A DNA stretch of 37,613 nucleotides from an uncultured Acidimicrobiales bacterium. Its GTDB lineage: Bacteria; Actinomycetota; Acidimicrobiia; Acidimicrobiales; SHLQ01. Shown here in pieces: positions 21,993 through 30,366 of this stretch. Location: positions 1 to 37,613 of the forward strand of contig CALKGG010000127.1 in assembly GCA_938084885.1 (NCBI GenBank), written 5' to 3'. The notes beneath the pieces were generated by a model that worked only from the letters and a program-made list of their open reading frames with translations, had not been told where the DNA came from and made no database searches. The position numbers were made by a program, and so were the translations under genes. Position 1 is the first letter of the stretch; each line of letters begins with the position of its first letter.

Positions 21993-23138
21993 GTGCCATA
22001 CCTAGTCGACGTTGAGGCAACAATCGACGTACCCAACATGTACGAGGCTCCGAAGGTTCGCCTGTCGTACCCCGGTTCGGCAGAGCTTGGAATGTTGTGG
22101 TCGGATTTGGCGGCCATTGGCTGGATCATTCCCGAACAGCCACCGATTCCGTATCAGGCGTCGGCGTGGGTTGGAGATCGTGGCCGTACGACCGAACACG
22201 AGTACCGAGTTGAAGACTTCGAGATCATCAGCACCGACTGGCCCATTCACGAGGTCGTCGATCGCGGCATGGAGACGGTCAACCTGCTCCGCCGGCTGGG
22301 TGTGGACGTCCACATGCCGATCAGCTATCTCGACTTCCTACGCAAAACCCAGCTGCAACAGAAGGCCAGCAGAGAATCGTCGAAGACCGCAGCTGACGGC
22401 CCGGGCGCTGTGCCCGACCACCGCCTCCCAGAGAGTGCCATGCCGTTCCTTGTGCCTGGTGGAAACGTGGCCGAAGGACACATTGCTGGAGGCACAACCG
22501 AAACCCCGGTGATGGAGCGTCCTCAGCTCTCCGTTGTTCGAGATCACGTCGAAATCTCGGCCGTGCCGCAACCACCTGTCGCGCCGGTGCAAAGCGAACC
22601 GGTCGGACTTGTCGTCGTCGATATCCCCCAGATCGTGATGCTCAGCACAAAGGCGTGGTCGGTCTTGCAGACCGAACCTGGCCTCGAGGTGTATCAGTCG
22701 GTCGTCGTGCCCGGTCGAACCCGGTGGGTATGGTCCGAGACGCGGCACCACTTGGCAACCCTCGGTGCAACGCTCCCTGATCCTCGCATCCTTTTCGAAA
22801 CGGTCGAGCTCGGGTGGCAACGCACTGCCGATGAAGTACCAGACCTCAAGATGAATCCTGAGACCGATCGGGTTCTCTGGTTCATCGTTCATCAGTTCCA
22901 CGAAGCGACGACCCTCGTGTCCTTCCTTCACGAGCAGCGAGACACCTCGGCTCGAATCGTCCCGATGAGTCCGCTTCCGAACACCACTGCGTTCGACGAC
23001 TGCTTCCTTGTCGGGGCCGCTGTGCCCGCGACCGACTTCGCAAAGGTCGGCTCGAAGGTCGTTGCCAACTACGGAGACGTTATTGCACGCGGCAAGCCTT
23101 CACCGCTCGCCGATACCGCCGTCACGTTCAGCCGATAG
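21993..23138 (+). CDS. hypothetical protein, unknown function
   Basis: A 381-aa soluble protein starting with GTG 21993, with an AAGGAAG ribosome-binding site 8 nt upstream. No signal or membrane segment is visible. The first about 125 residues look like a compact alpha/beta domain. Residues 125-190 are low-complexity, rich in Pro, Ala and Glu. The remainder (about 195-381) looks like a second folded domain with several Trp and a helical His-Gln-Phe-His-Glu stretch. I recognise no family. Codon use is like the chromosome, so it was probably next to tRNA-Ser before island insertion. Confidence 0.75.
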   Translation: MPYLVDVEATIDVPNMYEAPKVRLSYPGSAELGMLWSDLAAIGWIIPEQPPIPYQASAWVGDRGRTTEHEYRVEDFEIISTDWPIHEVVDRGMETVNLLRRLGVDVHMPISYLDFLRKTQLQQKASRESSKTAADGPGAVPDHRLPESAMPFLVPGGNVAEGHIAGGTTETPVMERPQLSVVRDHVEISAVPQPPVAPVQSEPVGLVVVDIPQIVMLSTKAWSVLQTEPGLEVYQSVVVPGRTRWVWSETRHHLATLGATLPDPRILFETVELGWQRTADEVPDLKMNPETDRVLWFIVHQFHEATTLVSFLHEQRDTSARIVPMSPLPNTTAFDDCFLVGAAVPATDFAKVGSKVVANYGDVIARGKPSPLADTAVTFSR

Positions 23139-23169
23139 CACCGCACGAATTGGTGCTCGGCATCGGTTG

Positions 23170-23478
23170 TTAGTCGCGGTAGAAGTCGAATCCAGCCTGC
23201 TCGGATCGAAACAACGTCCCTCGTTCTTCGCGAGGAGGTGTAGCCCGTTCGGGTCGCTCGGGTTCTTTCCGAGGAGGTCGAGTTTCTCGGCGCTCGAGTT
23301 TCTCGAGGCGTTGTTCGAGTTCGACAATCTGGCTTTCGAGCAGCGTGATCCGAGCGTCCTTTGCCTCGATCCGTTCTTCGACCGTGAGCTCTTCGGAGAA
23401 GTAGCGATCTTTCAACGCGCGGACCTGCGCCAATCGCCGCTCAGTCGCGTTCTGGCGCTTGTTCTCCACGTCCCTCAT
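23170..23478 (-). CDS. small coiled-coil protein
   Basis: A 102-aa highly charged protein. Residues 1-68 form a predicted coiled coil with heptad-like Leu/Ile spacing, and 69-90 are Pro/Arg/Glu-rich. The C-terminus ends with aromatic residues (Phe-Asp-Phe-Tyr-Arg-Asp). There is no known family. It starts 33 nt after the guanine deaminase stop on the same strand, so it is probably co-transcribed with nat and guaD. Confidence 0.65.
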   Translation of the reverse strand: MRDVENKRQNATERRLAQVRALKDRYFSEELTVEERIEAKDARITLLESQIVELEQRLEKLERRETRPPRKEPERPERATPPREERGTLFRSEQAGFDFYRD

Positions 23479-23511
23479 TCTAGTTGTCGCCTGCCAAATC
23501 GTCAGATCGCG

Positions 23512-24870
23512 CTACGCCCGCTCAGACCCCGAGACCCGTCGACCATGGACGAACACGTCGCGAATGTCGCTCGGCGTGGCCAGGCGAACCACCTTCTCAA
23601 AGATGCGAGCGTCATCGTCGACATCGGCCCATACCTGCAGCGCCGAGTTGGTTCGGTTGGTGTCGACGACGAATGCGTCAAACGGCCGGCCGACCTCCAT
23701 CAGTCCAACGTTGAGGTTGAGGAGGCCTGCGCCACCGACCGTTGCAAGATAGAACGCCTCGACGATCGACAACCGAGAGTCGGCAACGCCGCGTGTGTCC
23801 GCCGGCAGCGATGCATCGACCCCGTCCTCGAGCATTTGAGACACGGTTACGGCGTGGGCTGCTTGGCGAAGGAGTCCCGGCTCGGCACCGCCCGCAATGT
23901 CGGTTCCAAGCCCGACCTTCACCCCAGCATCGAGGGCTCGCCGGGCGGGGAAAACCGCATTGGCAAAATAGCTGTTCGACAATGGGCAGTGCGCAACTCC
24001 GGCGCCCCTCGCCGCAATCAACGAGAAATCGTCACCGTCGAGATGGTCGCCGTGTGCAAGGACCGTGCCCGCCTGTAATAACCCGAACCCATCGAGAGCC
24101 GACGTATCGGTCATCGAAAACCGGTCGATCACGTGGTGGTGTTCCCAGTCGCTCTCCGAACAATGCGTCTGCACGAGGACGCCGGTCTCTTGTGCGAGCT
24201 GGCCAAGTCCGGCGAGAGTCTCGTTCGTGCACGCCGGGATAAAGCGGGGCGTGACGATCGGGCGGACGAGTTCGGAGTCCAGCGACTGGATCTGGCGAAT
24301 CGATTCGGCTGAGCGCGAGATCGCAACCGACGGGTCATCATCTCGATACCAAATGGGGGTGTGGATTGGGTGGTCCATTGCGACCCGACCCACAAAGCCC
24401 CGTTGCCCGAGCTCTGCGCAGGTGGCGGCGAGCATCGTTGTTGTCTCGACGTCGACCGTGGCGTAGTACACCGCCGTGGTGGTGCCATGGGCCAACAACG
24501 TCGACACCATTGACGGCCAGACCCGGGCCGCAACGAGTGGGTCGGTCAGCTGACTCTCGATCGGGAACGTATATTCGAACAGCCACGTTTCGAGTGGGAG
24601 GTCGAGACCGGTGCCGAGCTGGGGCCATTGCGGGGCGTGGATGTGCGTGTCGACGAGGCCGGGCAGGAGCACGGCATTGGAGTAGTCGTGATCGACGGGT
24701 CTGTGGTCATCGGTGCTGATCGCTGCGATCGTGCCCGACGCGTCGACCTCGATTACCGCGTTGGTACGCACCTCGAGCTTGTGGCGCGTTGGTGTCTGCA
24801 TGATCGTCGCCCGATACCGGGTGACGGCAGGCATTGCTTCGTCGGGAGCAATCGCTGCGTCGGGAGTCAT
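23512..24870 (-). CDS. guaD: guanine deaminase-like amidohydrolase
   Basis: A 452-aa metal-dependent amidohydrolase converting guanine to xanthine and ammonia in purine salvage or breakdown. Metal ligands are His76-x-His78 in the guanine deaminase-type Asp-Thr-His-Ile-His-Ala-Pro-Gln, His236 in Gln-Thr-His-Cys-Ser-Glu, His273, and Asp324 in Gly-Thr-Asp-Ile-Ala-Gly-Gly. Thr-Pro-Arg-Phe-x-Pro-x-Cys near residue 210 is also typical of this subgroup. I chose ATG 24870 because it overlaps the upstream stop as ATGA; the frame extends 15 codons further upstream into the nat gene. Confidence 0.85.
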   Translation of the reverse strand: MTPDAAIAPDEAMPAVTRYRATIMQTPTRHKLEVRTNAVIEVDASGTIAAISTDDHRPVDHDYSNAVLLPGLVDTHIHAPQWPQLGTGLDLPLETWLFEYTFPIESQLTDPLVAARVWPSMVSTLLAHGTTTAVYYATVDVETTTMLAATCAELGQRGFVGRVAMDHPIHTPIWYRDDDPSVAISRSAESIRQIQSLDSELVRPIVTPRFIPACTNETLAGLGQLAQETGVLVQTHCSESDWEHHHVIDRFSMTDTSALDGFGLLQAGTVLAHGDHLDGDDFSLIAARGAGVAHCPLSNSYFANAVFPARRALDAGVKVGLGTDIAGGAEPGLLRQAAHAVTVSQMLEDGVDASLPADTRGVADSRLSIVEAFYLATVGGAGLLNLNVGLMEVGRPFDAFVVDTNRTNSALQVWADVDDDARIFEKVVRLATPSDIRDVFVHGRRVSGSERA

Positions 24871-25640
24871 AGCGGCGACGCCATGTCGAATAGCTCGCCG
24901 AGGGTGGCGTTCCACTCATCGGCGGAAATCGGGGTGTTGGTTTCGGTGGTTGCCGTGGTGGTCGTCGTGCGGTCGCGTTTGAGGGTGATGCGGTCAGCCG
25001 AACCGTCCACCGCTGCATCGAGTAGTCGAGTGGCAAAAGGTTTCTTCGACCAGTCGAGCTCGGGATCGGTGCGTAGGCGTTCGGACGCCGCGTCGAATTC
25101 GGCGAGTTCGTGATGGATGCGTCGAAAGCGATACTGCGGCACGGGGATCCCTTGCGTATCGTGCTTGGTGAGGGTCGTGCCCTGGGAGCTGTCGATGAAT
25201 TCGAACGTGCCGGCAGGGTCGAGTTGTGGGCCTCGAACGTTGAGATCGAGCGGGCTGATAAAGCTGTCGCCAAACCCGACATCGACAAGGTAGGCCCGGT
25301 CGAGGCTCACTTCGAGGGTGAGATGGTCGACGATCTTGTTCGGGCCGTCGAAGAGCACTGCCGCGCCGAGTTGCAGCACGGTGAACCCGAGTGCCGAAAG
25401 CAACGCTGAGAACGCGCCGTTCAGCTCGAAGCACCAACCGCCTCGACCGCCGTTGACGATCTTATCGATCGACCATTCGGTGTCGGTGCGAACCTCGATG
25501 CCGGCGACCACGTCGAGGTTCTCGAATGGCACCGTGGCCAGATGCGCTCGCTGCAACTTGGTCAGGCCAACGAGGTCGACGCTTGGCCGTGCGACGAGGC
25601 CGATGCGGGTGAGGTAACGGTCGACAAGATCATCATCCAT
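24867..25640 (-). CDS. nat: arylamine N-acetyltransferase
   Basis: A 257-aa enzyme transferring acetyl from acetyl-CoA to arylamines or hydrazines. The catalytic triad is visible: Cys70 in Arg-Gly-Gly-Trp-Cys-Phe-Glu, His106 in Asp-His-Leu-Thr-Leu, and Asp120 in Val-Asp-Val-Gly-Phe-Gly-Asp. The N-terminus matches known NATs (Tyr-Leu-x-Arg-Ile-Gly-Leu, then Val-Pro-Phe-Glu-Asn-Leu). The start is set by a strong AAGGAG 9 nt before ATG 25640; an in-frame ATG at 25709 lacks this. A Thr-rich patch lies near residue 228. The stop overlaps the guaD start. Confidence 0.9.
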   Translation of the reverse strand: MDDDLVDRYLTRIGLVARPSVDLVGLTKLQRAHLATVPFENLDVVAGIEVRTDTEWSIDKIVNGGRGGWCFELNGAFSALLSALGFTVLQLGAAVLFDGPNKIVDHLTLEVSLDRAYLVDVGFGDSFISPLDLNVRGPQLDPAGTFEFIDSSQGTTLTKHDTQGIPVPQYRFRRIHHELAEFDAASERLRTDPELDWSKKPFATRLLDAAVDGSADRITLKRDRTTTTTATTETNTPISADEWNATLGELFDMASPL

Positions 25641-25742
25641 ATCGTGTGCTCCTTGGGTCGCCCATGCCTGGAGCGTATAACGCAGGGCGGTCGGCGATGC
25701 CGTGCTCATCGCCCGATTGTGTCGGAGGCCCAAGGTCGTAGG

Positions 25743-26399
25743 ATGAGCAGTGTGTCTGGTCCACTGCAACTCGAATTCGTCATGTCTGGCGCAAAGCACA
25801 CGCAGCTTCCAGACTCGCTCGTAGAGATTGCGGTCGCTGGCCGTTCGAACGTTGGCAAGAGCAGCCTCATGAACGCGCTCGCCAACCGAAAGTCCTTGGC
25901 CAAGACATCCAAGACACCCGGGGCGACGCGGCTTCTCAACGTCTATGAACTCCAGCCGGAGGGTTCGGGCAAGTGGGTCGTCGATCTTCCGGGATACGGA
26001 TACGCAAAGGCTCCAAAACATGAGCAGGAGCGGTGGGCTCGAATGATCGAGAACTACCTCGTCGAGCGCGACACCCTCGAGGCTGTGCTCTTGCTCATCG
26101 ACGGTGAAGTCGGCCCGACCGCGCTCGACATGCAGTCGCTCGAATGGTTTCGCCACATTGGCCTACCGATCAAGATCATCGCCACCAAGCAAGACAAGGT
26201 GAAGCCGTCCAAGCTTGGCGCTCGCAAACAAGAGGTCGCAAAGAAGTGCGGCGTTGACAAGTCCGACATTCGGTGGGTCAGCGCGGCCAAGGGCAACGGC
26301 ATCCCCGAGCTCCGCAACGAGATCCACACGATGCTCAACTTTGAACCGGAATACGACGAGGACTCCGACGACGGCGGTCAAGAAGGCGGCGAACAATGA
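25743..26399 (+). CDS. ysxC: ribosome biogenesis GTPase YsxC/EngB
   Basis: A 218-aa TrmE-Era-EngA-like small GTPase needed for late 50S subunit assembly. G1 is Gly-Arg-Ser-Asn-Val-Gly-Lys-Ser-Ser, G2 lies around Thr-Pro-Gly-Ala-Thr-Arg, G3 is Asp-Leu-Pro-Gly-Tyr-Gly-Tyr-Ala (diagnostic for YsxC), and G4 is Thr-Lys-Gln-Asp-Lys. The C-terminus has an acidic Asp/Glu/Gly tail. It is divergent from nat (102 nt), and its stop overlaps the next start as ATGA. Confidence 0.93.
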   Translation: MSSVSGPLQLEFVMSGAKHTQLPDSLVEIAVAGRSNVGKSSLMNALANRKSLAKTSKTPGATRLLNVYELQPEGSGKWVVDLPGYGYAKAPKHEQERWARMIENYLVERDTLEAVLLLIDGEVGPTALDMQSLEWFRHIGLPIKIIATKQDKVKPSKLGARKQEVAKKCGVDKSDIRWVSAAKGNGIPELRNEIHTMLNFEPEYDEDSDDGGQEGGEQ

Positions 26400-27154
26400 T
26401 CATCGAAACCCAAGCCCCATGCGACGTCTGTGGGTTTCACACGAGCCAGTACTCGCTCGAATCGGACATTACGTCTACAGCGGCCCTTGGAGCAAACATT
26501 GCTCACGATGCAGCCGACGGCCTTACCAATGACGAGCGCACGGTTAGCCCCGCTGACGGTGGGGACTCGATCGCCGAGCTGCTCGCCGCCGTCGAGCAGT
26601 TCGACGGCACCCCACTCGAAACCGCACACCACGGCTTGCACACCATGGCCCAAATCGGCCGCCAGCGCGCCGCACTCGGACGCGGCCCCACCCCGGGCAC
26701 CGGCACGGTCACTGGACTCCACTGTTCGGGCGGAGGCGTGCCCAAGAGCGCGATCGACACCGCAGAGATTCGTCGCAGCGGAGTTGTGGGCGACGAACAA
26801 CACAATCGCATCCACCATGGCCGCCCGCTCCAAGCGCTTTGCGTGTGGAGTAGCGATGTGATCGAGGCGCTCCAAGTGGAAGGCCACCCAATCATGGCTG
26901 GGGTCGCCGGCGAGAACATCACCCTCGACGGGATCGACTGGGCAACGCTGCGACCTGGATCACAAATCACCGTGGCCGCCATCCCCATACTGCTCTCGGC
27001 CTATGCGGTGCCCTGCTCGAAGGTGGGCCCCGGGTTTCTGGATGGAAATTTCCGGCGCATTCTCCACTCACAACACGATGGGTGGAGTCGCCTCTATGGC
27101 ATTCCGCTCGGCGAAGGCACGATCAGCGTTGGTGACCCAGTGCGTGTCGAATAG
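26396..27154 (+). CDS. MOSC-domain protein with an N-terminal extension
   Basis: A 252-aa protein. Residues about 105-252 form a MOSC (molybdenum cofactor sulfurase C-terminal) domain, with Gly-Gly-Val-Pro-Lys near the start, Gly-Asp-x-Gln near 133, Gly-Glu-Asn-Ile near 167, and the conserved Cys in Val-Pro-Cys-Ser-Lys. Such proteins bind molybdenum cofactor or act as sulfur carriers. The N-terminal about 100 residues begin with Cys-x2-Cys-Gly-Phe and contain a Thr-Ala-His-His-like segment (Glu-Thr-Ala-His-His), which recalls DinB-like four-helix domains, but this is tentative. The start is coupled to ysxC by a 4-nt overlap. Confidence 0.82.
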   Translation: MIIETQAPCDVCGFHTSQYSLESDITSTAALGANIAHDAADGLTNDERTVSPADGGDSIAELLAAVEQFDGTPLETAHHGLHTMAQIGRQRAALGRGPTPGTGTVTGLHCSGGGVPKSAIDTAEIRRSGVVGDEQHNRIHHGRPLQALCVWSSDVIEALQVEGHPIMAGVAGENITLDGIDWATLRPGSQITVAAIPILLSAYAVPCSKVGPGFLDGNFRRILHSQHDGWSRLYGIPLGEGTISVGDPVRVE

Positions 27155-27214
27155 CGTCGGCAGCTCCGATCGTTAGGTCCACCAGAACCACCGGTTGGTT
27201 CGTAGGCTAGAGAT

Positions 27215-28690
27215 GTGAAAAAACTCTGGCAATGGTTGGCTCTCGTTGGCCTCATCGGAGGCGGCGCAGCGTTCTGGCGTGATCAACAAAAACAGGACGA
27301 CATCGTTGGATCGATGGGCAGCGCTGGCCGAAACGTGGCGGTGGCGAAGGTCGGTGCCAGGACCAGCGGACGTTGGGCCGTGACCAAAGCCAAAAAGACG
27401 TTCGCCTCCGCTGAGCGCAGGGACGAACTCGACGCCGCCTTCGAGCTAAAGACAACCGAAGAGGTCGTCGCGTCGCTCGGCAACCTCAAGGGCGCAATGA
27501 TGAAGGTGGGCCAGATGGCGAGCTACCTCGACCTCGGCCTTCCGGAGAGCACCCGACAAACACTCGCCCAGCTCCAGACAGACGCACCGCCAATGTCGGG
27601 CGAGCTCGCCGCCTCGGTGATCGTCGATGAGCTCGGCAATCACCCGAGCGAGATCTTCGCTGAATGGGATCCAGTGCCGATCGCATCCGCCTCGATTGGT
27701 CAGGTCCATCGTGCGCTTACTCACGAGGGCGCTGCGGTTGCGGTCAAAGTGCAGTATCCGGGCGTTGCCGAAGCGATCGAATCCGATCTCCGCACCAACG
27801 ATGCGCTGTTCGGTGCGCTCCGAATGATGTTCCCCGGCATCGACACGACCACGATCACCGCCGAGCTTCGCGACCGTCTAAGCGAGGAGCTCGATTACAC
27901 GCTCGAGGCAAAGAACCAGCGCTACTTCGCGTCGTACTTCGACGGACATCCCTACATTCATGTCCCAAAGGTCTTCGACGAGTACTCGAGCCGCTTGGTG
28001 ATGACGTCCGAGTTGGTCGTGGGCTCGACATTCAGCGAGGTCCTGACATGGAGCCAAGTTGAAAAGAACCTCGCAGCAGAAACGCTGTTCCGTTTCACGT
28101 TCGGTTCGATTTACCGGCTCGCCGCGTTCAACGGCGACCCGCATCCGGGCAACTACATCTTTCATGGCGGCGGCCGGATCACCTTTCTCGACTTTGGTCT
28201 CGTGAAGCACTTCACGCCCGAGGACACCGCGCTGTTCGAATCGTTGATCACGAACATGGTGATCGACAGCGACTTCTCCACCTTCCGCAAGACAATCGAA
28301 GACGCCGGACTGCTGCATCCGGGTCAGCCCTTTAGCGACGAACAGATCGGGAGCTACTTTTCGTACTTCTATGACTTTGTCCTCGAAGACACCGAGTTCA
28401 CTTTCGACGAGGAGTACTCGGCAGCTGGAGTGCGGGCAATCTTCGATACGAGCGGCGATGAAGGCGAGCTGAAGAAGGTGCTCAACGTGCCTCCATCGTT
28501 TGTGGTGTTGCAACGCATCAACCTCGGAGCAATTGCGCTCTTCGGACAGCTCAATGCCGAAGCGAATTGGCGACGCATTGGTGAAGAGGTGTGGCCGTTC
28601 GTTGAGGCGGAACCGTCGACCGATATCGGACGGACTATCGACCGGTGGGGGCGGGCAAGCGGGATGCGCGACGGGTACGAAGGCATCTGA
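27215..28690 (+). CDS. ABC1/AarF (UbiB-like) atypical kinase
   Basis: A 491-aa protein of the ABC1/ADCK/UbiB protein-kinase-like family, tied in other organisms to quinone or lipid metabolism. An N-terminal hydrophobic segment (about 4-20) may anchor it. The family-specific Lys-x-Gly-Gln is in Met-Met-Lys-Val-Gly-Gln-Met near residue 92, the Ala-rich loop is Ala-Ser-Ile-Gly-Gln-Val, the kinase Lys is in Val-Ala-Val-Lys-Val, and the catalytic and metal sites are Asp-Pro-His-Pro-Gly-Asn and Asp-Phe-Gly-Leu. All are present. The start is GTG 27215. It lies 60 nt after the MOSC gene. Confidence 0.9.
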   Translation: MKKLWQWLALVGLIGGGAAFWRDQQKQDDIVGSMGSAGRNVAVAKVGARTSGRWAVTKAKKTFASAERRDELDAAFELKTTEEVVASLGNLKGAMMKVGQMASYLDLGLPESTRQTLAQLQTDAPPMSGELAASVIVDELGNHPSEIFAEWDPVPIASASIGQVHRALTHEGAAVAVKVQYPGVAEAIESDLRTNDALFGALRMMFPGIDTTTITAELRDRLSEELDYTLEAKNQRYFASYFDGHPYIHVPKVFDEYSSRLVMTSELVVGSTFSEVLTWSQVEKNLAAETLFRFTFGSIYRLAAFNGDPHPGNYIFHGGGRITFLDFGLVKHFTPEDTALFESLITNMVIDSDFSTFRKTIEDAGLLHPGQPFSDEQIGSYFSYFYDFVLEDTEFTFDEEYSAAGVRAIFDTSGDEGELKKVLNVPPSFVVLQRINLGAIALFGQLNAEANWRRIGEEVWPFVEAEPSTDIGRTIDRWGRASGMRDGYEGI

Positions 28691-28767
28691 CCACCGAATT
28701 CCGCGGCGTTCGCCGAAAGCGCTCGTTTGAGCTGAAATGCAACGAGTGAATCGGGTACATTCAGCAG

Positions 28768-28923
28768 ATGGCGCAGCATCGCAACGACAGTCCGCGGGTC
28801 GCACCCAGTCGTCCGAAAGGGAGCGGTAGACGAGCTCCTCGAATCGTCTTCGCGCTGATCCTGGCTGGCCTGGTTGCCATTGTTGTCAGCGTTGCGATCG
28901 TCGTCGTTATCCTCCGGAGCTGA
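28768..28923 (+). CDS. 51-aa single-pass membrane peptide
   Basis: The frame from ATG 28768 to TGA 28923 encodes a 51-aa peptide. It has a basic Arg/Lys/Pro/Ser N-terminal half and one strong hydrophobic helix (about 27-48, Ile/Val/Leu/Ala) ending in Arg-Ser. Positive-inside charge puts the N-terminus in the cytoplasm. It sits 77 nt after the ABC1 gene and 31 nt before yaaA. No family is recognised, but composition and topology favour a real gene. Confidence 0.55.
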   Translation: MAQHRNDSPRVAPSRPKGSGRRAPRIVFALILAGLVAIVVSVAIVVVILRS

Positions 28924-28954
28924 ACTTCGCGAGATCTTCGGATAAAACGGGGGG

Positions 28955-29740
28955 GTGCTGATCGTTGTTTCACCTGCCAAATCTCTCGACTACGAGTCGC
29001 CGCTTGCGACGAAGAAGTTCTCCGAGCCCGAGATGCTCGACCGAAGCGAAGAGCTGGTCTCGATCATGGCAACGAAGTCGCCCGACGAGATCTCTTCGTT
29101 GATGAGCGTGTCGCCGGCCCTGGGCGAACTGAACTTCACCCGGTTCCAGGACTGGGAGCGGCCGTTCACCACCGAGAACGCCCGGCCGGCGCTCCTCGCG
29201 TTTAACGGCGACGTCTACACGGGGATGGATGCTGCGAACTCGTTCTCCGAACGTGACTTTACCCATGCGCAGAAGACACTTCGGATCTTGTCGGGCCTCT
29301 ACGGCGTGCTCCGTCCGCTCGACCTAATGCAGCCCTACCGATTGGAGATGGGCACGGGGTTGAAGAACCCGCATGGGCGGAACTTGTACGACTTTTGGGG
29401 TACTCGGATTGCCGAGAAGCTCAACGCCGACATTGCAGCAAGCCCCGGAGCAAAGGTGCTCGTCAACCTCGCCTCGAACGAATACTTTGGTGCCGTCGAC
29501 ACCGGTCACCTCGACGCCCCAACTGTTGCGCCCGTGTTCCTCGATGCCAAGGGTGATGGCGACTACAAGATCGTGAGTTTCTTCGCGAAGAAGGCCCGCG
29601 GCGTAATGAGCGCATGGATCATCCAGAACCGGATCTCGGCTCGCAAAGCGCTCGTCGAGTTCGATGGCATGGGATACTCCTATGACGCTGATCGATCGAC
29701 GGCGGACAAGCCGGTCTTTATTCGGCGGACAGACAGCTAG
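28955..29740 (+). CDS. yaaA: YaaA-family peroxide stress protein
   Basis: A 261-aa cytoplasmic protein of the UPF0246/YaaA family, which in E. coli limits intracellular iron during peroxide stress and has a DNA-binding-like fold. The N-terminus Leu-Ile-Val-Val-Ser-Pro-Ala-Lys-Ser-Leu-Asp, then Phe-Asn-Gly-Asp-Val-Tyr, Leu-Ser-Gly-Leu-Tyr-Gly-Val-Leu-Arg-Pro-Leu-Asp and Pro-Tyr-Arg-Leu-Glu-Met-Gly-Thr are all diagnostic. The start is GTG 28955 after a G-rich run. Confidence 0.93.
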   Translation: MLIVVSPAKSLDYESPLATKKFSEPEMLDRSEELVSIMATKSPDEISSLMSVSPALGELNFTRFQDWERPFTTENARPALLAFNGDVYTGMDAANSFSERDFTHAQKTLRILSGLYGVLRPLDLMQPYRLEMGTGLKNPHGRNLYDFWGTRIAEKLNADIAASPGAKVLVNLASNEYFGAVDTGHLDAPTVAPVFLDAKGDGDYKIVSFFAKKARGVMSAWIIQNRISARKALVEFDGMGYSYDADRSTADKPVFIRRTDS

Positions 29741-29755
29741 GACAACGGGGGCAAA

Positions 29756-30337
29756 ATGTCGAACTCAGCAACGCCAGGTTGGTATCACGCGCAAGGCGAC
29801 CCCGCCGGAACCGAACGGTATTGGGACGGCACGGCATGGACCGAAGGCCCCCGCCCCGTGGGAGGCGCTCCCGACCAATCGGGCATTGAAAGCCCGAGCG
29901 GTTTCAGCACCGAAACACCTGGCGGTTTCTCGACCGAGACCCCAGGTGCGGCCGCTGGCGGATTCGGAGGACCGGTTCCCGGCGTGCCTCAGGATGATTT
30001 CACCACCCCGCCGGTTGGGTCGATGCCGCCGGCCGGTGCGCCCCAAGGCGGTTTTCCTGCCGCTCCAACCGCCATGGCCGCGGGCGCGGGGTTTTTCCCC
30101 GAGGAGAGCAAGGCAACCACGGCGCTGGTGCTTTCGATCGTTGGCATCTTGCTCTGCGGACCGCTTGCATTCGTCGGCGCCTTCATGGGCAACAAGGAGC
30201 GGAAGGCGATCGCCGAAGGTCGTCGGGATCCAGCTGGTCAGGGCAAGGCCACAGCTGCGTTGGTGATCGGCGGCATCGCAATTGCGATCACGATCATCTT
30301 GTTGCTCGCCGTCATCGTCATTGCTGTTCTGAACTAG
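29756..30337 (+). CDS. DUF2510 / DUF4190-like membrane protein
   Basis: A 193-aa protein. A DUF2510 module (about 6-34; Pro-Gly-Trp-Tyr, then Arg-Tyr-Trp-Asp-Gly-x-Ala-Trp-Thr) is followed by a Gly/Pro/Thr-rich linker with short repeats. A C-terminal two-helix DUF4190-like region (about 118-193) has Leu-Ser-Ile-Val-Gly-Ile-Leu-Leu and Lys-Ala-Thr-Ala-Ala-Leu-Val-Ile-Gly-Gly. This layout is common in actinobacterial membrane proteins of unknown function. It is 15 nt downstream of yaaA and probably in the same transcript. Confidence 0.85.
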   Translation: MSNSATPGWYHAQGDPAGTERYWDGTAWTEGPRPVGGAPDQSGIESPSGFSTETPGGFSTETPGAAAGGFGGPVPGVPQDDFTTPPVGSMPPAGAPQGGFPAAPTAMAAGAGFFPEESKATTALVLSIVGILLCGPLAFVGAFMGNKERKAIAEGRRDPAGQGKATAALVIGGIAIAITIILLLAVIVIAVLN

Positions 30338-30341
30338 TGGC

Positions 30342-30366
30342 CTGACGTAGCCGTCGGCTGCGTTAG
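30342..30366. terminator. candidate hairpin between convergent genes
   Basis: An 11-bp stem with two wobble pairs and a 3-nt loop (30342-30352 with 30356-30366) lies between the DUF2510 gene stop and the convergent ABC permease stop, overlapping the latter. There is no T-tract, so it is a weak candidate. Confidence 0.3.

Noticed and set aside
23008..24078. A 356-codon plus-strand frame opposite the coiled-coil and guaD genes
   Set aside because: It is antisense to guanine deaminase with intact metal ligands, and has no domain of its own.
25641..26156. Longer N-terminus for the arylamine N-acetyltransferase
   Set aside because: The frame extends far upstream into the divergent ysxC gene, but the AAGGAG site and family alignment place the start at 25640.
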